DNA from: Malassezia japonica
Taxonomy: Eukaryota; Basidiomycota; Malasseziomycetes; Malasseziales; Malasseziaceae
Direction of reading: 5' to 3'
Length of the DNA stretch: 64,000 nucleotides
Assembly (NCBI RefSeq): GCF_029542785.1
Contig: NC_083370.1
Coordinates: forward strand, 992,001-1,056,000
In this document: piece after piece, positions 43,675 to 53,963 of the stretch
Layout of the letters: each line of letters begins with the position of its first letter
Position numbering within the stretch: the stretch's first letter is position 1
The notes under the pieces: model-generated
Database searches by the model: none
What the model was told of the DNA's origin: nothing
Seen by the model: the letters and a program-made list of their open reading frames with translations, nothing else
Position numbers and translations under genes: made by a program

Positions 43675-46600
43675 CTAGAGGCCGTGGTAGAACCGGAGGA
43701 TCTCGGTCAGGACACTGTGCTTGTACTGCGCCAACTCGGCCGTCTTTTGCTCGAGAACCTGTGCGCGGCGCACAGGGTCGATCGACTTGACACGCACGCG
43801 GAACGTCGCCGAGACGGGGCGGTGGTCGGACAGCGTCGCGTCCCAGCGCTTGTACGAGGTGCACTGCACCGTGTCCGAGTTGAATCCACGCCAGAGGATC
43901 CGGTCGCAGTACGCAGGGATGCGGGCTTTTTCAGACGAGTCCCAGTCGTTCGTCAGGCGGTTGAGCTTGTAGGTAGGGGGAAAGTGGATCGGTGCTTCCT
44001 GGAAGCCGCGCAGGCGGAAGGCCACATTGTGCCGCAGCTCCGTGAGCAGCTGGTCGGCGGCCGTCAGCTCGTCGTAGCGCTGCTGTAGGATAATGTTGAG
44101 CACGACCTCGCGGCGCATATCCACGCGGTAGTTGAGGTCGCCGGCAATGAAGCAGATCTCGTGATCGAGGATCATGGTGCCGTCACCGCCACCGACGTAC
44201 GCCACGTCGCGCGTCTTTTGCGTGGACGTAGGAGAGATCGACTGCATAATGTCCGTCACGTCCGAATTGCGCTGGCGCACGTTGCGCTGGCCGGCAGCCA
44301 GGTGGCAGTTGATAAAGCACAGCGACGTGTCGTCGATGACAAACCGCGTGACGATGGCGCCTTTGTTGCCATAGTGGCCACCGAGGCCCGTCTTGACTTT
44401 GTAGGTCGTAGCATTGCGCGTGCGCGACATGATGCTCGCCTTGACAAACACCATCGAAAAGAGACCGACCATACTCTCGGAGAGGAGTACCGCGTAGGGC
44501 GCTTCGGGCGGCAGCGCGAGGCGCACAAAGTTGATCAGTTGGTCGTGCCACGCCTTGTGCTGGCTCGAGATGTTCGTGTCAAACTCTTTTCCTTCGCGGC
44601 GCTTGTTGCCGAGGAGCAGGCGCTTGGCCGTTAGGCGCTTGTCTTCGAGATCGATCAGCTCCTGAAAGCCAATGACAATCACGTCCGGCGAGTTGTACTC
44701 GTCGCAGTACTCGTTCACAGGCTCGCTTGGCGCGCTGAACGAGCACGAGTTGCGCAGCACACGCTGAAAAAGCTCCATATTATCCACGACGCCAAACAAG
44801 TCGGAAGGCGCGGCGGCGCCAATATTGTACGTCATCTCCAGCACGCGCACCGAGCGCGAGGACGAAAAGCTCGGCGCGCACTTGCCGAGCTCCTGGTCGA
44901 GCCAGTCGTCAGAAAGGAAGCCGTCCCAGAAATAGGCAAAGTGGTCGTTGCCGATACTGCACACAAACAGCTCACCACGGAGCGGATCCAGGCCGTAGGG
45001 GTCAAAGAGCAGCGCCGTAACCGCCTCGCGGTGCGCTTGCCACGACTTGGCCGCGCGCCAGAGCGGCGAGTCGACCTTGTACAGCGTAATCTGGCCAGAA
45101 CGCGTCGCAGTCCACAGCATCGAATACAGACCGGTCATCGCGACCAGCGGCTGGTCGCCGACGCGGTGCACGTCGGTGCACGCAAAGTCCTTGGTCGACC
45201 AGACGGAAATGTGCCCCGACTCGTGCCCCAAAAAGACCTGGTTAGGGCACTGCGGCACATAGGCCGCACTCGTCACACCGCCCATGCCGTTCTCTTTGGT
45301 GAGGGGCAGGGTCATGGGCCTCGACAGCGCATTAAACGGGCGGTCGTCCGCCAGGGGATTGTACATGCGGACTTGCTGGACCTTTTGTGCAGGCTGCATC
45401 GGATTCGCTCGGGGAACCAGTGCCACGGAGCACACCCACAGCTGGTCGCCGAGCACGGTGGTGTATGCGTGCTTCGGCAGTGTGATGCGCTGGCTGTGGG
45501 GATTGGTGTGCGCGAGGCTAAGCACCTTGCCGTGCCGCGGCACCCATGCCGAGATCTTGCCACTCTCGTCCAGGACCAGCATCGCGGCGCCGACACGTCG
45601 CACAAGGAGGATGCGGTCCTTGTGTGTGGTCGTGCGCAAGGCCGTCAGCTGGCCGGTGAGGATATCGAGCTCGCCGAGGTTGCCGTTCTGCGTGCCGTAC
45701 CACACGAACCGCCCCTCGGACATGGGCTCGAGCGGCTCGTCAGGCGCAGGCGCAATGCCGATGGGCGGACAAAACGAGAGCGCGGTGATACGCAGCTCGC
45801 GCGAATTGGGCGAGAGGCTCGCAGGGCTGCCGAGTGCGATATAGTGCTCGGCCGCCTGAGGCAGGAGTTTGTCGGCAAAACCGCTCGGGCCCTCGCCAAG
45901 CACTGCGACACGCACCTTGTCGTGCACCGCAGCGACGAGCGTCCCGCGGAACAGGTCCGAAGGGCCGATCTGCGATTTGAACGGCACGCTACGCGGGGGG
46001 TCCAGGCTGGGCGGCAGCCGGTTCATGTGCGAAATGTCCAGCATTTCATCCGAAGTGCTCTTGGCTTCGTCGGACGCGTCGGGCGCAGTAGCGAGCGCCG
46101 CCTCGCCGTCCGCTTCGTCGTCATCGTCGCTGCTCATGTACTGAGTGGGGGTATCGGTCGTGTCGATCGTACGTGACGACTGCGCATTCACCTGGTCGGC
46201 GTACAGCCCAGTCGAGGATACAGGAGAGGGAGCCGCGGACACCGGCGTGGGCTGCACCGGCGCCGCATCAGGCAGCGCCGCATGGGGCACGTCGGGCGAT
46301 GGGCGCACCGTCTCGCGCGGCGCGTCGGCTGCGGGCGACAATGCGTGCTGCGGCATGTCGCGAGTGGGCGTGGGGAGGCCGTGGGGCACCTCGCGAGCGG
46401 GCGTCAGCATGTTCTGCCCAAACACCTCGCGAGGAGGCATGGGAATCGAGCGGGGTGCCTCGGACGTCGGCGAGAGTACCCGCTGCGGGACTTCACGAGC
46501 GGGAGTCGGCATGCTCTGCCCCAATGCTTCGCGAGGCGGCATGGGAATCGAGCGGGGTGCCTCGGAAGTCGGCGAGAGTACCCGCTGCGGGACTTCACGA

Positions 46601-47709
46601 GCAGGAGTCGGCATGCTCTGCCCAAATACCTCGCGAGGCGGCATGGGAATCGAGCGGGGTGCCTCGGACGTCGGCGAGAGCACCCGCTGCGGGACTTCAC
46701 GAGCGGGAGTCGGCATGCTCTGCCCAAATACCTCGCGAGGAGGCATGGGAATCGAGTGCGGCCCTTCCGCGCCGGGCGATAGGAGCTGCTTCGGCACTTC
46801 GCGCACAGGCGTCGGCATTGCACGCGGAGCCTCGGCGTTCGTCGTCGCGACGCCCATGCGGGCATAGTCATACGCCGGTGGCGGCATGTCATGCGGTGTG
46901 AGCCGCGGCCGCTCGACTGGCGCCTTGGCCGTGCGTGGCGTGTCGTTCTGTGCGTCGGTGCGCGGCCGCTCTGTAGCCGGCGTCGAAACCGCCGGCTGGC
47001 GCACAGGCTGCACGGACGGGATCTCGATCATGGGCCTGCGCCGCTCCGACGGCTCGTGGGCGTACGCGGCAGGATGGCGTGGGGGCGGCTCGGTGACGAC
47101 CGGCTCGGGAAGGGGCTCGATCGGCGCCGGGGCCTCGGGAACGTCGCGCGACTCAGGTGTGCGTTCCGCGTACCACGTATCATTGCTCTGCTCGCCGCTC
47201 GAGCCACGCGACCACTCGACGCGCATCGGCTCCGTCCATTCGGTCGGTGTATTGCCGACGGAAGCGTACTGCGGCTCGAGGCGCGCCACCCCAGCGCGTT
47301 CGCCCGGCAGCGACGCGGAGAGTGCGTTCATATCCAGCGGGCGCGCGGGTGGCGCGAGCGTCGGTGGGGTTGGCACTACCGAGTCCGTGGGCCGTGCCCA
47401 AGTCCCATCAGCGGGTGCGTGCGGGGCGCTGCGCGGCATGGCAGCCGGCGGCGACGGCGTCGTGATGAATGGATCGTTCAGCGACAAGTCGCGGGTGTGT
47501 CCGACGCTCGTCTTGGGGGGAAGTGGGGGCGCCTCGTCCGGGCGTGCGCCCGAGTCGGATTGCGTGCGAACCGGCCGGGGCGGTGCGGGCGGCGGCGTGA
47601 GCACCGAGGCAGGTATCGGAATATGGGACGATGCTGTGGACCGGTGTTGCGGCGGCGGCTGGAGCCGATCCCCAGGCGCCGCGGCGCCCGGCGGGGGGGG
47701 CGCGGCCAT
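43675..47709 (-). CDS. WD40-containing inositol polyphosphate 5-phosphatase
   Basis: 1344 residues, no intron. The N-terminal half is disordered and Pro-rich, with four 34-residue repeats (about residues 305-445). A beta-propeller-like WD40 region follows (about 600-960; FVWYGTQNGNLGELDI, VFLGHESGHISVWST, AVTALLFDP). The C-terminal 5-phosphatase domain (about 965-1320) contains VIVIGFQELIDLE, TGLGGHYGNKGAI, FINCHLAAG, FIAGDLNYRVDM and PAYCDRILWRG followed by SDHRPV, the complete type II catalytic set. It should remove the 5-phosphate from phosphoinositides at membranes. The WD40-plus-phosphatase order resembles plant and filamentous-fungal enzymes, not the yeast synaptojanins, because no Sac1 domain is present. 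Confidence 0.93.
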   Translation of the reverse strand: MAAPPPPGAAAPGDRLQPPPQHRSTASSHIPIPASVLTPPPAPPRPVRTQSDSGARPDEAPPLPPKTSVGHTRDLSLNDPFITTPSPPAAMPRSAPHAPADGTWARPTDSVVPTPPTLAPPARPLDMNALSASLPGERAGVARLEPQYASVGNTPTEWTEPMRVEWSRGSSGEQSNDTWYAERTPESRDVPEAPAPIEPLPEPVVTEPPPRHPAAYAHEPSERRRPMIEIPSVQPVRQPAVSTPATERPRTDAQNDTPRTAKAPVERPRLTPHDMPPPAYDYARMGVATTNAEAPRAMPTPVREVPKQLLSPGAEGPHSIPMPPREVFGQSMPTPAREVPQRVLSPTSEAPRSIPMPPREVFGQSMPTPAREVPQRVLSPTSEAPRSIPMPPREALGQSMPTPAREVPQRVLSPTSEAPRSIPMPPREVFGQNMLTPAREVPHGLPTPTRDMPQHALSPAADAPRETVRPSPDVPHAALPDAAPVQPTPVSAAPSPVSSTGLYADQVNAQSSRTIDTTDTPTQYMSSDDDDEADGEAALATAPDASDEAKSTSDEMLDISHMNRLPPSLDPPRSVPFKSQIGPSDLFRGTLVAAVHDKVRVAVLGEGPSGFADKLLPQAAEHYIALGSPASLSPNSRELRITALSFCPPIGIAPAPDEPLEPMSEGRFVWYGTQNGNLGELDILTGQLTALRTTTHKDRILLVRRVGAAMLVLDESGKISAWVPRHGKVLSLAHTNPHSQRITLPKHAYTTVLGDQLWVCSVALVPRANPMQPAQKVQQVRMYNPLADDRPFNALSRPMTLPLTKENGMGGVTSAAYVPQCPNQVFLGHESGHISVWSTKDFACTDVHRVGDQPLVAMTGLYSMLWTATRSGQITLYKVDSPLWRAAKSWQAHREAVTALLFDPYGLDPLRGELFVCSIGNDHFAYFWDGFLSDDWLDQELGKCAPSFSSSRSVRVLEMTYNIGAAAPSDLFGVVDNMELFQRVLRNSCSFSAPSEPVNEYCDEYNSPDVIVIGFQELIDLEDKRLTAKRLLLGNKRREGKEFDTNISSQHKAWHDQLINFVRLALPPEAPYAVLLSESMVGLFSMVFVKASIMSRTRNATTYKVKTGLGGHYGNKGAIVTRFVIDDTSLCFINCHLAAGQRNVRQRNSDVTDIMQSISPTSTQKTRDVAYVGGGDGTMILDHEICFIAGDLNYRVDMRREVVLNIILQQRYDELTAADQLLTELRHNVAFRLRGFQEAPIHFPPTYKLNRLTNDWDSSEKARIPAYCDRILWRGFNSDTVQCTSYKRWDATLSDHRPVSATFRVRVKSIDPVRRAQVLEQKTAELAQYKHSVLTEILRFYHGL
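46384..46793 (-). repeat. 102-nt tandem coding repeats in the 5-phosphatase
   Basis: Four copies with exact 102-nt spacing (landmark GGCATGGGAAT at 46436, 46538, 46640 and 46742). Each encodes 34 residues with two related halves, SIPMPPREVFGQ and MPTPAREVPQRV. DNA identity between the inner copies is very high, so the copy number may vary between strains. Confidence 0.88.
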
Positions 47710-47760
47710 CGCGTCGGTGTCCAGAGAGAGGGTCCACGCACCGCCCGCTGAGATTTACTC

Positions 47761-47768
47761 CCACGTGG
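47761..47768. promoter_or_regulatory. CCACGTGG between the 5-phosphatase and methyltransferase genes
   Basis: Perfect octamer in the 72-bp divergent spacer, 14 bp from the methyltransferase ATG. Confidence 0.45.
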
Positions 47769-47781
47769 CTTTCCTAGAAGA

Positions 47782-48659
47782 ATGGACGCGGCGTGGTTGT
47801 TTGGGCGTGCGGACGACTCCCCGCCGCCGTCCCCGGATCTGGAGCCGAACAATGGCCTGGAGGTGATTCCCGACCAGATCCCATCGATCATCGGGCAGCA
47901 TGCTGTGATTTCCTACTTTTCTGATCCGACAAAAAACCCCCAAACGGCGATCGAGTCGGAAGAGGCGCCGGCGCAGGCGCCGCCCGCGGCGGCCGAGCGC
48001 ACCGTGTACCCCATCTATCTGACGCTGGACATGACGAGCGGGTGTGGTGGCACGATCTGGCCGGCCGCCGAGGTGCTCGGCTCGTACATCGCGTCGATTC
48101 CGACGCGCACCGGGTGCACGCTCGAGACGCACCCATGGCGCGGCAAGACGATCGTCGAGCTCGGCAGCGGCACGGGCCTGATTGGATTCCTCGTCGCGAG
48201 CATTGGGTGCGGTGCAACGACGTGGATCACCGACCAGGTGCCGATGCTGCCGCTCATGGAGGAGAACACGAAACTGAATACGACGTGGATGATCGATGCG
48301 TGCCATACCGAGGAACTCAACTGGTACGTCTCTCGTCTCACCCAGGGGCGAGCCGCTCCCGGACAGCGTGCCGGCCAAGCCCGACGTCCTGCTGCTCGCC
48401 GACTGCGTCTATCGCGAAGAGGCCTTCCAGCCGCTGGTTGATACTATGGTCGACCTCGCGACGCCCACGACCGAGATCCTCTTTAGCTACCACAAGCGCC
48501 GCAAGGTACGCACTTCTACTCACCCAGGCCGACAAGCGCTTCTTTGTCATGCTCAAGAAGCACTTTGCCTATACCCATGTGGAGGACGACGATCCGGCGC
48601 GGCGGACGGCGTACAATCGGGAGGGGACGTCGCTGATGCGTATGCATCTACGTACATAG
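47782..48659 (+). CDS. Protein lysine methyltransferase, METTL21/EFM-type
   Basis: A class I SAM-dependent enzyme of the Methyltransf_16 family, whose members methylate lysines of elongation factors and chaperones. Exons 47782-48323, 48346-48505 and 48528-48659; both introns 22 nt; 277 residues. Motif I is VELGSGTGLIGF; the WPAA motif (GGTIWPAAEVL) and the post-II block LLADCVYREEAFQPLVDTM are typical. The joined end ADKRFFVMLKKHF fits the family's final strand region. The N-terminus is Pro/Ala-rich and acidic. Which substrate it uses cannot be read from the sequence; Efm6-like is one option. Confidence 0.86.
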
Positions 48660-51176
48660 CTACTCGATCTCGCCGGCCTCCTTGGCCGCAAGGAAATCCT
48701 TGTGCAGCTTCACCTGGCGCTCGTACTCCTTCTCGAGGTTCTTCCGGCGCTTCTTGGCGATGGCCTCGCCTTGCACGTCGTGCGTCGGGATGCCCTGCTC
48801 GTCAAACGTGCCAAACGCGGGCGCGTCGGGCGCGGTCGTGTAGTGCGGCGCGCGGAACATGTCCTGCGGCGCAACACGGCCCTTGTCGAGCTGCTCGCGG
48901 CGCTTCTGGCGCGCCTGCTCGGCCGCCTGCGCCTTGCGCGCCGCCTTGTCCGCCGCAGCACGTTCCTTCTCCTCGCGCGCAGCGTGCAGCTGTTCGGCAG
49001 GGACGAGCTTCACGAGCCCGCGGCCATCCTCCTGGTCCTCGAGCGCGACACCGAGGTCGGCGAGGTCCAGGTCGCGCAGCTTGTCGGCGAGCTTGAGCAG
49101 GTCGGTGTGCGGCGCATTCGCGCGCGCGAGCTGGCGCACATTGTCGCGGAACGTCGACAGGACACGCAAGTAGGGCATCAGCACCTCTTCGCGGTTCACA
49201 CTGCCGCTCTCCTGGACGCTGCCCCAGCCGAGCGGCTGGGCATCGCTGCCCTCGCCGAGGCCAAACATGCGCAGCATCGCGCCGACGTACTCGGCGACGT
49301 TGACGAGCACGCCGACATTCAGATCAGCACGCGCGGCGCCACGCTCGTACACGTTCGCGCGCGAGACGAGCTGCAGCAGCAGGTCAATGCCGCGCGGCGT
49401 GTCAAAGTTGTCGCACATCGCCGCACGGAACTGGATCTGGCACTCGGTGAGGTGCGACGCGAGCTGCTTCTCGCCCTCACCGTAGTGGTGCTGGCCGTCG
49501 GAAAAGGCAGGGCCGCGCGCACGGAACTCGCGCTGGAGCGCCGCGACGTTTGAGAAGAAGTTGTTAAAGGTCGTCTCGGCGCTGCGGACTTCGGCCATGG
49601 CCGACTCGCGGAAGTCCATCCGGGCATTCCACGGCTGCATGAGGAAGGCCAGACGCAGCTGCCGCGCGGTGAAGCGCTGCAGCGCCTCGTCAATGCTGAT
49701 AAAGTTCTTCAGACTCTTGCTCATCTTGAGGCCTTCAATGTGCAGGTGACCCGTGTGCAAAAAGTAGTTGACCCACTGCTCGTTGCAGTGGAACGCCTCG
49801 CTCTGCGCCAGCTCGTTGTCGTGGTGGGGGAACACGAGGTCGATTCCGCCCGAGTGGATGTCGATCTGCTTACCGAGCACCTCGGAGGCCATCACACTGC
49901 ACTCAATGTGCCAGCCGGGACGACCGGGGCCCCACGGCGAGGGCCACGCGGGCTCGCCGGGCTTGGCACGCTTCCAAAGCGCAAAGTCGGCCGCGCTGCG
50001 CTTGCCGCGCGTATTGGACGCGCCGACCGAGAGCGAGCCCTCGCCCTCCTCCAGCAGCTCGCGGTTGCCCTTGCTCCACGGCGCGAGCTTGGCGTACGAG
50101 TGCTTGTGACCGGCCTCGGCCGCCTCGCACGGGCTGCCGTCAAAGGCGCTCGTTTCGAACCAGACGTTCTTGCTTTCCTCCGACGCATCGTCGACGTACG
50201 CAAAGCCATTATCGAGGATCTTTTGGATGAACTGGACAATCTCGGGCACAAACTCGCTCACGCGCGTGAGCGTCGTAGGCGGCTCGACGTGCAGGCGGCG
50301 CATGTCGTCAAAGTACGCATTCTCCCAAAACGCGGCGAGCTTGCGGAACACGGCAGGGTCCGCGACCGTGTGGCCGAGCGTCGCGTCCAGGCGCTGGCTC
50401 AGAATGTCTGACGAAGCGTCGATCAGCGCAGTAGCCTGTGCCGCAGACGTGTCGTTCGCGCCGAGTGCGACGGCCGCGGCGATCTGCGCGTCACGCGAGG
50501 CCTGCAAGGCGGTGAACCAGAGCGAAAACTTGGGCTCTTTCTGCGCAGCATCCTGGCGCCACGCAGCGTCCTTCTCGAGCTGCGCGACGGCCTCCCAGCC
50601 GGCCTCGCCGGACCGCGCGGCCTCTGCCGCCTTGGGGTCCGACTCGGTCTCGTGCGGCGGCGCGGGCGGCGCAAAGCGCACGAGCGTCTTGGCAAAGTAC
50701 TCCTTCCACGCGTTCTGCACCTCTTGGAGGAGCGGCTGCGTGAGCTCGGGGTACTGCGCGCGGAACTGCTCGAGGAGGAAGGCCTGGCGCGCACGTACAA
50801 TGATCTTGTCGTCAATGTCGGTAATGTTCATCACAAACTGGATATCGTAGCCGAGGTAGTCGCGCATGATGCGCCGGATAATGTCCTGCGTCACATAGTT
50901 GCGCGCATGGCCCATATGGCTTGAATCGTACACGGTCGGGCCACAGTTGTACCACGTAACGTGGCGAGCACGCATCGGGACAAACGGCTGCTTGGTCCGC
51001 GTCAGGCTGTTGTACACCTGCAGCTGCGGCTCCGGCTCCGAGGGCGTAGGCGCGACCCACGCCCGCTGCTGGATTGCGGCATAGTCAGTAGGTGCATTCT
51101 GCACTTTCGAAGTCGTCGTCATTGCGCGCGTCCACGAAAAGAGTCTTAGTCTCTTTCCCCAGCGCCCAAGGGCCAT
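48660..51176 (-). CDS. CRS1: Cysteinyl-tRNA synthetase, two possible starts
   Basis: Charges tRNA-Cys. 838 residues from ATG 51176, no intron. The HIGH-type motif is SSHMGHARNYV, KMSKS is present as GLKMSKSLKNF, and zinc ligands include the Cys in YNCGPTVYD and HxxE-type residues in HHDNELAQSEAF. A eukaryote-type insertion lies between the motifs and a basic C-terminal extension follows. The first 18 residues (MALGRWGKRLRLFSWTRA) look like a mitochondrial presequence, and a second ATG at 51122 (MTTTSKVQ) would give the cytosolic enzyme. Dual use of one gene is known for yeast CysRS; here it is inferred. It diverges from VPS33 over 66 bp. Confidence 0.95.
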   Translation of the reverse strand: MALGRWGKRLRLFSWTRAMTTTSKVQNAPTDYAAIQQRAWVAPTPSEPEPQLQVYNSLTRTKQPFVPMRARHVTWYNCGPTVYDSSHMGHARNYVTQDIIRRIMRDYLGYDIQFVMNITDIDDKIIVRARQAFLLEQFRAQYPELTQPLLQEVQNAWKEYFAKTLVRFAPPAPPHETESDPKAAEAARSGEAGWEAVAQLEKDAAWRQDAAQKEPKFSLWFTALQASRDAQIAAAVALGANDTSAAQATALIDASSDILSQRLDATLGHTVADPAVFRKLAAFWENAYFDDMRRLHVEPPTTLTRVSEFVPEIVQFIQKILDNGFAYVDDASEESKNVWFETSAFDGSPCEAAEAGHKHSYAKLAPWSKGNRELLEEGEGSLSVGASNTRGKRSAADFALWKRAKPGEPAWPSPWGPGRPGWHIECSVMASEVLGKQIDIHSGGIDLVFPHHDNELAQSEAFHCNEQWVNYFLHTGHLHIEGLKMSKSLKNFISIDEALQRFTARQLRLAFLMQPWNARMDFRESAMAEVRSAETTFNNFFSNVAALQREFRARGPAFSDGQHHYGEGEKQLASHLTECQIQFRAAMCDNFDTPRGIDLLLQLVSRANVYERGAARADLNVGVLVNVAEYVGAMLRMFGLGEGSDAQPLGWGSVQESGSVNREEVLMPYLRVLSTFRDNVRQLARANAPHTDLLKLADKLRDLDLADLGVALEDQEDGRGLVKLVPAEQLHAAREEKERAAADKAARKAQAAEQARQKRREQLDKGRVAPQDMFRAPHYTTAPDAPAFGTFDEQGIPTHDVQGEAIAKKRRKNLEKEYERQVKLHKDFLAAKEAGEIE

Positions 51177-51202
51177 CGACAGGGAGAAGCTTCGCCAGTT
51201 GC

Positions 51203-51209
51203 TGACTCA
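51203..51209. promoter_or_regulatory. TGACTCA (Gcn4/Cpc1-type) site between CRS1 and VPS33
   Basis: Perfect TGACTCA 27 bp upstream of the first CRS1 start codon. Aminoacyl-tRNA synthetase genes are classical targets of general amino-acid control, so the context supports function. Confidence 0.5.
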
Positions 51210-51242
51210 TCTTTCACGCGGCTCCGACGGCCCGTTCGCAGA

Positions 51243-53187
51243 ATGGACGCGGGGCACAGCGCGTGGGACGGCGTGGACGTCGCGCCGCTGGTGCGACTTG
51301 CGCAGGATGGATTCGCACAGACACTCGACTCGGTCTCTGAAGCAAAAACGTTGCTCATCGATCCGACGCTCGCAGGGCCCCTCGGCCTCATTTCCGATGT
51401 AGGCGCGTTGCGGCAGCGCGGCGTCGACAAGATGTTCTGGCTCGAGCCCGCGGAGCCGGGCGATGCAAAGGCCATCAGCGCACCGACGCGGCACCTGCTC
51501 TACCTGTGCCGGCCTGATGTCCGGTGGATGCGCACGCTCGCGGCGCACTTCCAGGCGGATACCGCGGCACACGGCGAAACGCGGCAGTACGCGTACTCGG
51601 TCGCGTTTGTGCCTCACCGGACTGAGCCGTGCTTGCAGTACCTGCGCACGCATGCGCTCTTGCGCCATATCACGATTCACGACTTTGGTCTCGAGTTCAA
51701 TGCGCTGGGGCCGGACCTCATTAGCTTGGAGGAGGAGCAGGAGTTCGCCCGGACCTTTTTGTACAACGACCAGACGAGTCTCTTTCGCTCGGCGCAGGCG
51801 CTGATGACGATGCAGAATACCTATGGCCTGTTTCCGCGCGTTGTCGGCAAAGGCGACATGGCGAATCGGCTCTGCGACCTGCTCGTGCGCCAGCGCCGCG
51901 AGCACTATGCGTCGGATCCCGGGAACGCTGCGCTGCAGACGCTCTCGCCGCAGATCGACGCGCTGATCGTGCTGGATCGCACGGTGGACCTGGCGACGCC
52001 GCTCTCGACACAGCTCACCTACGAAGGACTCATCGACGAGGTCTTCGGTGTGGAAAACGGTACGTCGCGTCACTGACCCAGGGTTTGTCGAGGTCGATGC
52101 GACGTGGGTCGGCGCCGCACAGCAGCTCGTCCAGGGTCGCGCGTCGACGCCGCTGAATGCGGCGAAGCGCAAGGTACGCCTCGACGGCGCAGACGACGCG
52201 CTCTTCCAGGCGATTCAGGACGACAACTTTGCCATTGTTGGCGAGAAGCTGCACCACGTCGCCAAGCGCATCAGCAAGGGGTACGAGGGGCGGCACAATG
52301 CCAACACCGTGGAAGAGATCCGCTCGTTTGTGAGCCGCTTAGGCAATCTCCAGAGCGAGCACGCAAGTCTCCGGCTGCATACCTCCATGACGGAGCACCT
52401 GCTCAACACGACCAAGACGGAGCGCTTCCATCGCGTGCTCGAGATCCAGCAAAATTTGGTAGCTGGTATCCAGCTCGCGCAACAGCTCACTGCGATCGAA
52501 GAGCTGCTCTATTTGCAGGCGCCGCCGCTGACGGTCCTGCGCCTCGTGTGCCTCGCGTCGGTCGTCGGCGCAAATATCCGCCCGAAATGGCTCGAGACGT
52601 TCAAGACGGGTGTGGTGCACATGTACGGATTCGAGTACCTCTCGCTCCTGCTGCACCTCGAGCAGCTCGGACTCTTGTGCGCCACGCCCGCGCCCGCCAA
52701 AGGCGTCAAGGTCAGCCGGTTCGGCGACCTGCACAAGCCGCTGCGGCTCATTGACGACGAGGTCGACGAGCGCGCCCCGAGCGACGTGAGCTACGTATTC
52801 TCGGGCTACGCCCCGCTCTCGGTGCGCCTCGTCCAGACCATCTGTCAGCACCAACAGGTGCTCCTTGCGCGGAAAAAGGCACGCGACGTGCTCCCGGCCG
52901 CGGCGCGCATCGCGGGGTGGCGCAGCGTCGACGAGGCCGTCGTGCACTGGCCCGGCGCCTCGTTCGACTTTGTGCAAGAAGCCGAGCAGCGTACCGCGCC
53001 CCTCGGCGAGGGACAGGTCAAGACGACCGTCGTCTTCTTCCTCGGCGGCGTGACCTATGCCGAGATCGCGGCGCTGCGCCTGATGAGCTCGCAGCAGCGC
53101 GACCGCCGCTTTTTGATCGCTACGACGTCGGTGGTAAATGGAAATAGCCTGCTGTCGCAGCTCAGCGACGTGCCGCTTCCGTCATAG
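51243..53187 (+). CDS. VPS33: Sec1/Munc18-family vacuolar protein Vps33
   Basis: SM protein of the HOPS and CORVET tethering complexes that templates vacuolar SNARE assembly. Exons 51243-52059 and 52082-53187, 22-nt intron; 640 residues, close to yeast Vps33 (691). Conserved points are KTLLIDPTLAGPLGLISDVGALRQRGVDKMFWLE at the N-terminus, YAYSVAFVPHRT, DALIVLDRTVDLATPLSTQLTYEGLIDEVFGV, and the C-terminal VVFFLGGVTYAEIAALRLMS (each quoted in part). The closing LIATTSVVNGNSLL is also typical. The stop lies 16 bp from that of CIA2. Confidence 0.95.
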
Positions 53188-53203
53188 CATCTAGTGTACA
53201 TCT

Positions 53204-53830
53204 CTACTGGGCGAGCAAGGGCGAGGCGCCTACCGGCGCATTCGTGCCGGCGCCGCGCTGCGCGGACGACGCGAGGCATCCGTGCACCACACCCAGCAGG
53301 TGCTTATTTTCCAGCGCGGCAGCGACGCGCTCCTTGTCATTGAGCTGCTTGTTGATCGAGTTTTCCGACTGGTGCGTTCCTTTGCGGATGCGGATGTCGA
53401 CCTTGTAGCGCGACGGCAGCGCACGCAGCAGGCGCACGCGCAGCGACAGCCCGATCAGCGTCGCCATGCTGCAGTGGGGAATCGTCGGCGTGAATTCAAT
53501 GAGGACGTGCGCGGCGCGCTTCGTCGCTTCGTCGCCCTCGTCGACAGTGATATGGTTCTCATTGACCACTGCAAGCTGCTCGAGCGTGAGGGGATGCTCG
53601 GGATCAGTGATCGAGCGGATCAGGTCAAAGACTTCGCGTGCATCAAGACGGTCCTTGGCAGGTGTGGCGTCTTCCTCCTCCTCCTCCTCTTCTTCTTCCG
53701 CAAAATAGTGCGTGCGTGGCGCAAGGCGCTCGTCGCGCCACCACTGCGTCGACTGCGACGCAACAGAGCGCTCTGCCTCACGGGGCTGGCTCGCACGCGT
53801 TGCGTACACCACCGGGTTCGCGTTGTCCAT
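53204..53830 (-). CDS. CIA2: Cytosolic iron-sulfur assembly targeting factor Cia2 (MIP18 family)
   Basis: Part of the CIA targeting complex that hands Fe-S clusters to cytosolic and nuclear apoproteins. 208 residues from MDNANPVVY, which matches the start of the family core (ENANPLIY in human). It has an acidic run of nine glutamates at about residues 45-53, then [45 protein letters not shown] with the reactive cysteine, and the C-terminal [23 protein letters not shown] (each conserved in part). The frame extends 12 codons further upstream but without similarity. No intron found. Confidence 0.93.
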   Translation of the reverse strand: MDNANPVVYATRASQPREAERSVASQSTQWWRDERLAPRTHYFAEEEEEEEEEDATPAKDRLDAREVFDLIRSITDPEHPLTLEQLAVVNENHITVDEGDEATKRAAHVLIEFTPTIPHCSMATLIGLSLRVRLLRALPSRYKVDIRIRKGTHQSENSINKQLNDKERVAAALENKHLLGVVHGCLASSAQRGAGTNAPVGASPLLAQ

Positions 53831-53963
53831 GGTGGCAATTTCGAAAATGGGCCAATTGGTGTACAACTACAGGAAATAAGCAAATGTGGAGGCACGCAGT
53901 GCCATCCCAGCATGGCTATGGCATGGAAAGGAATGTCGAAACAAGGGGACCCTGTTTTCTGAG

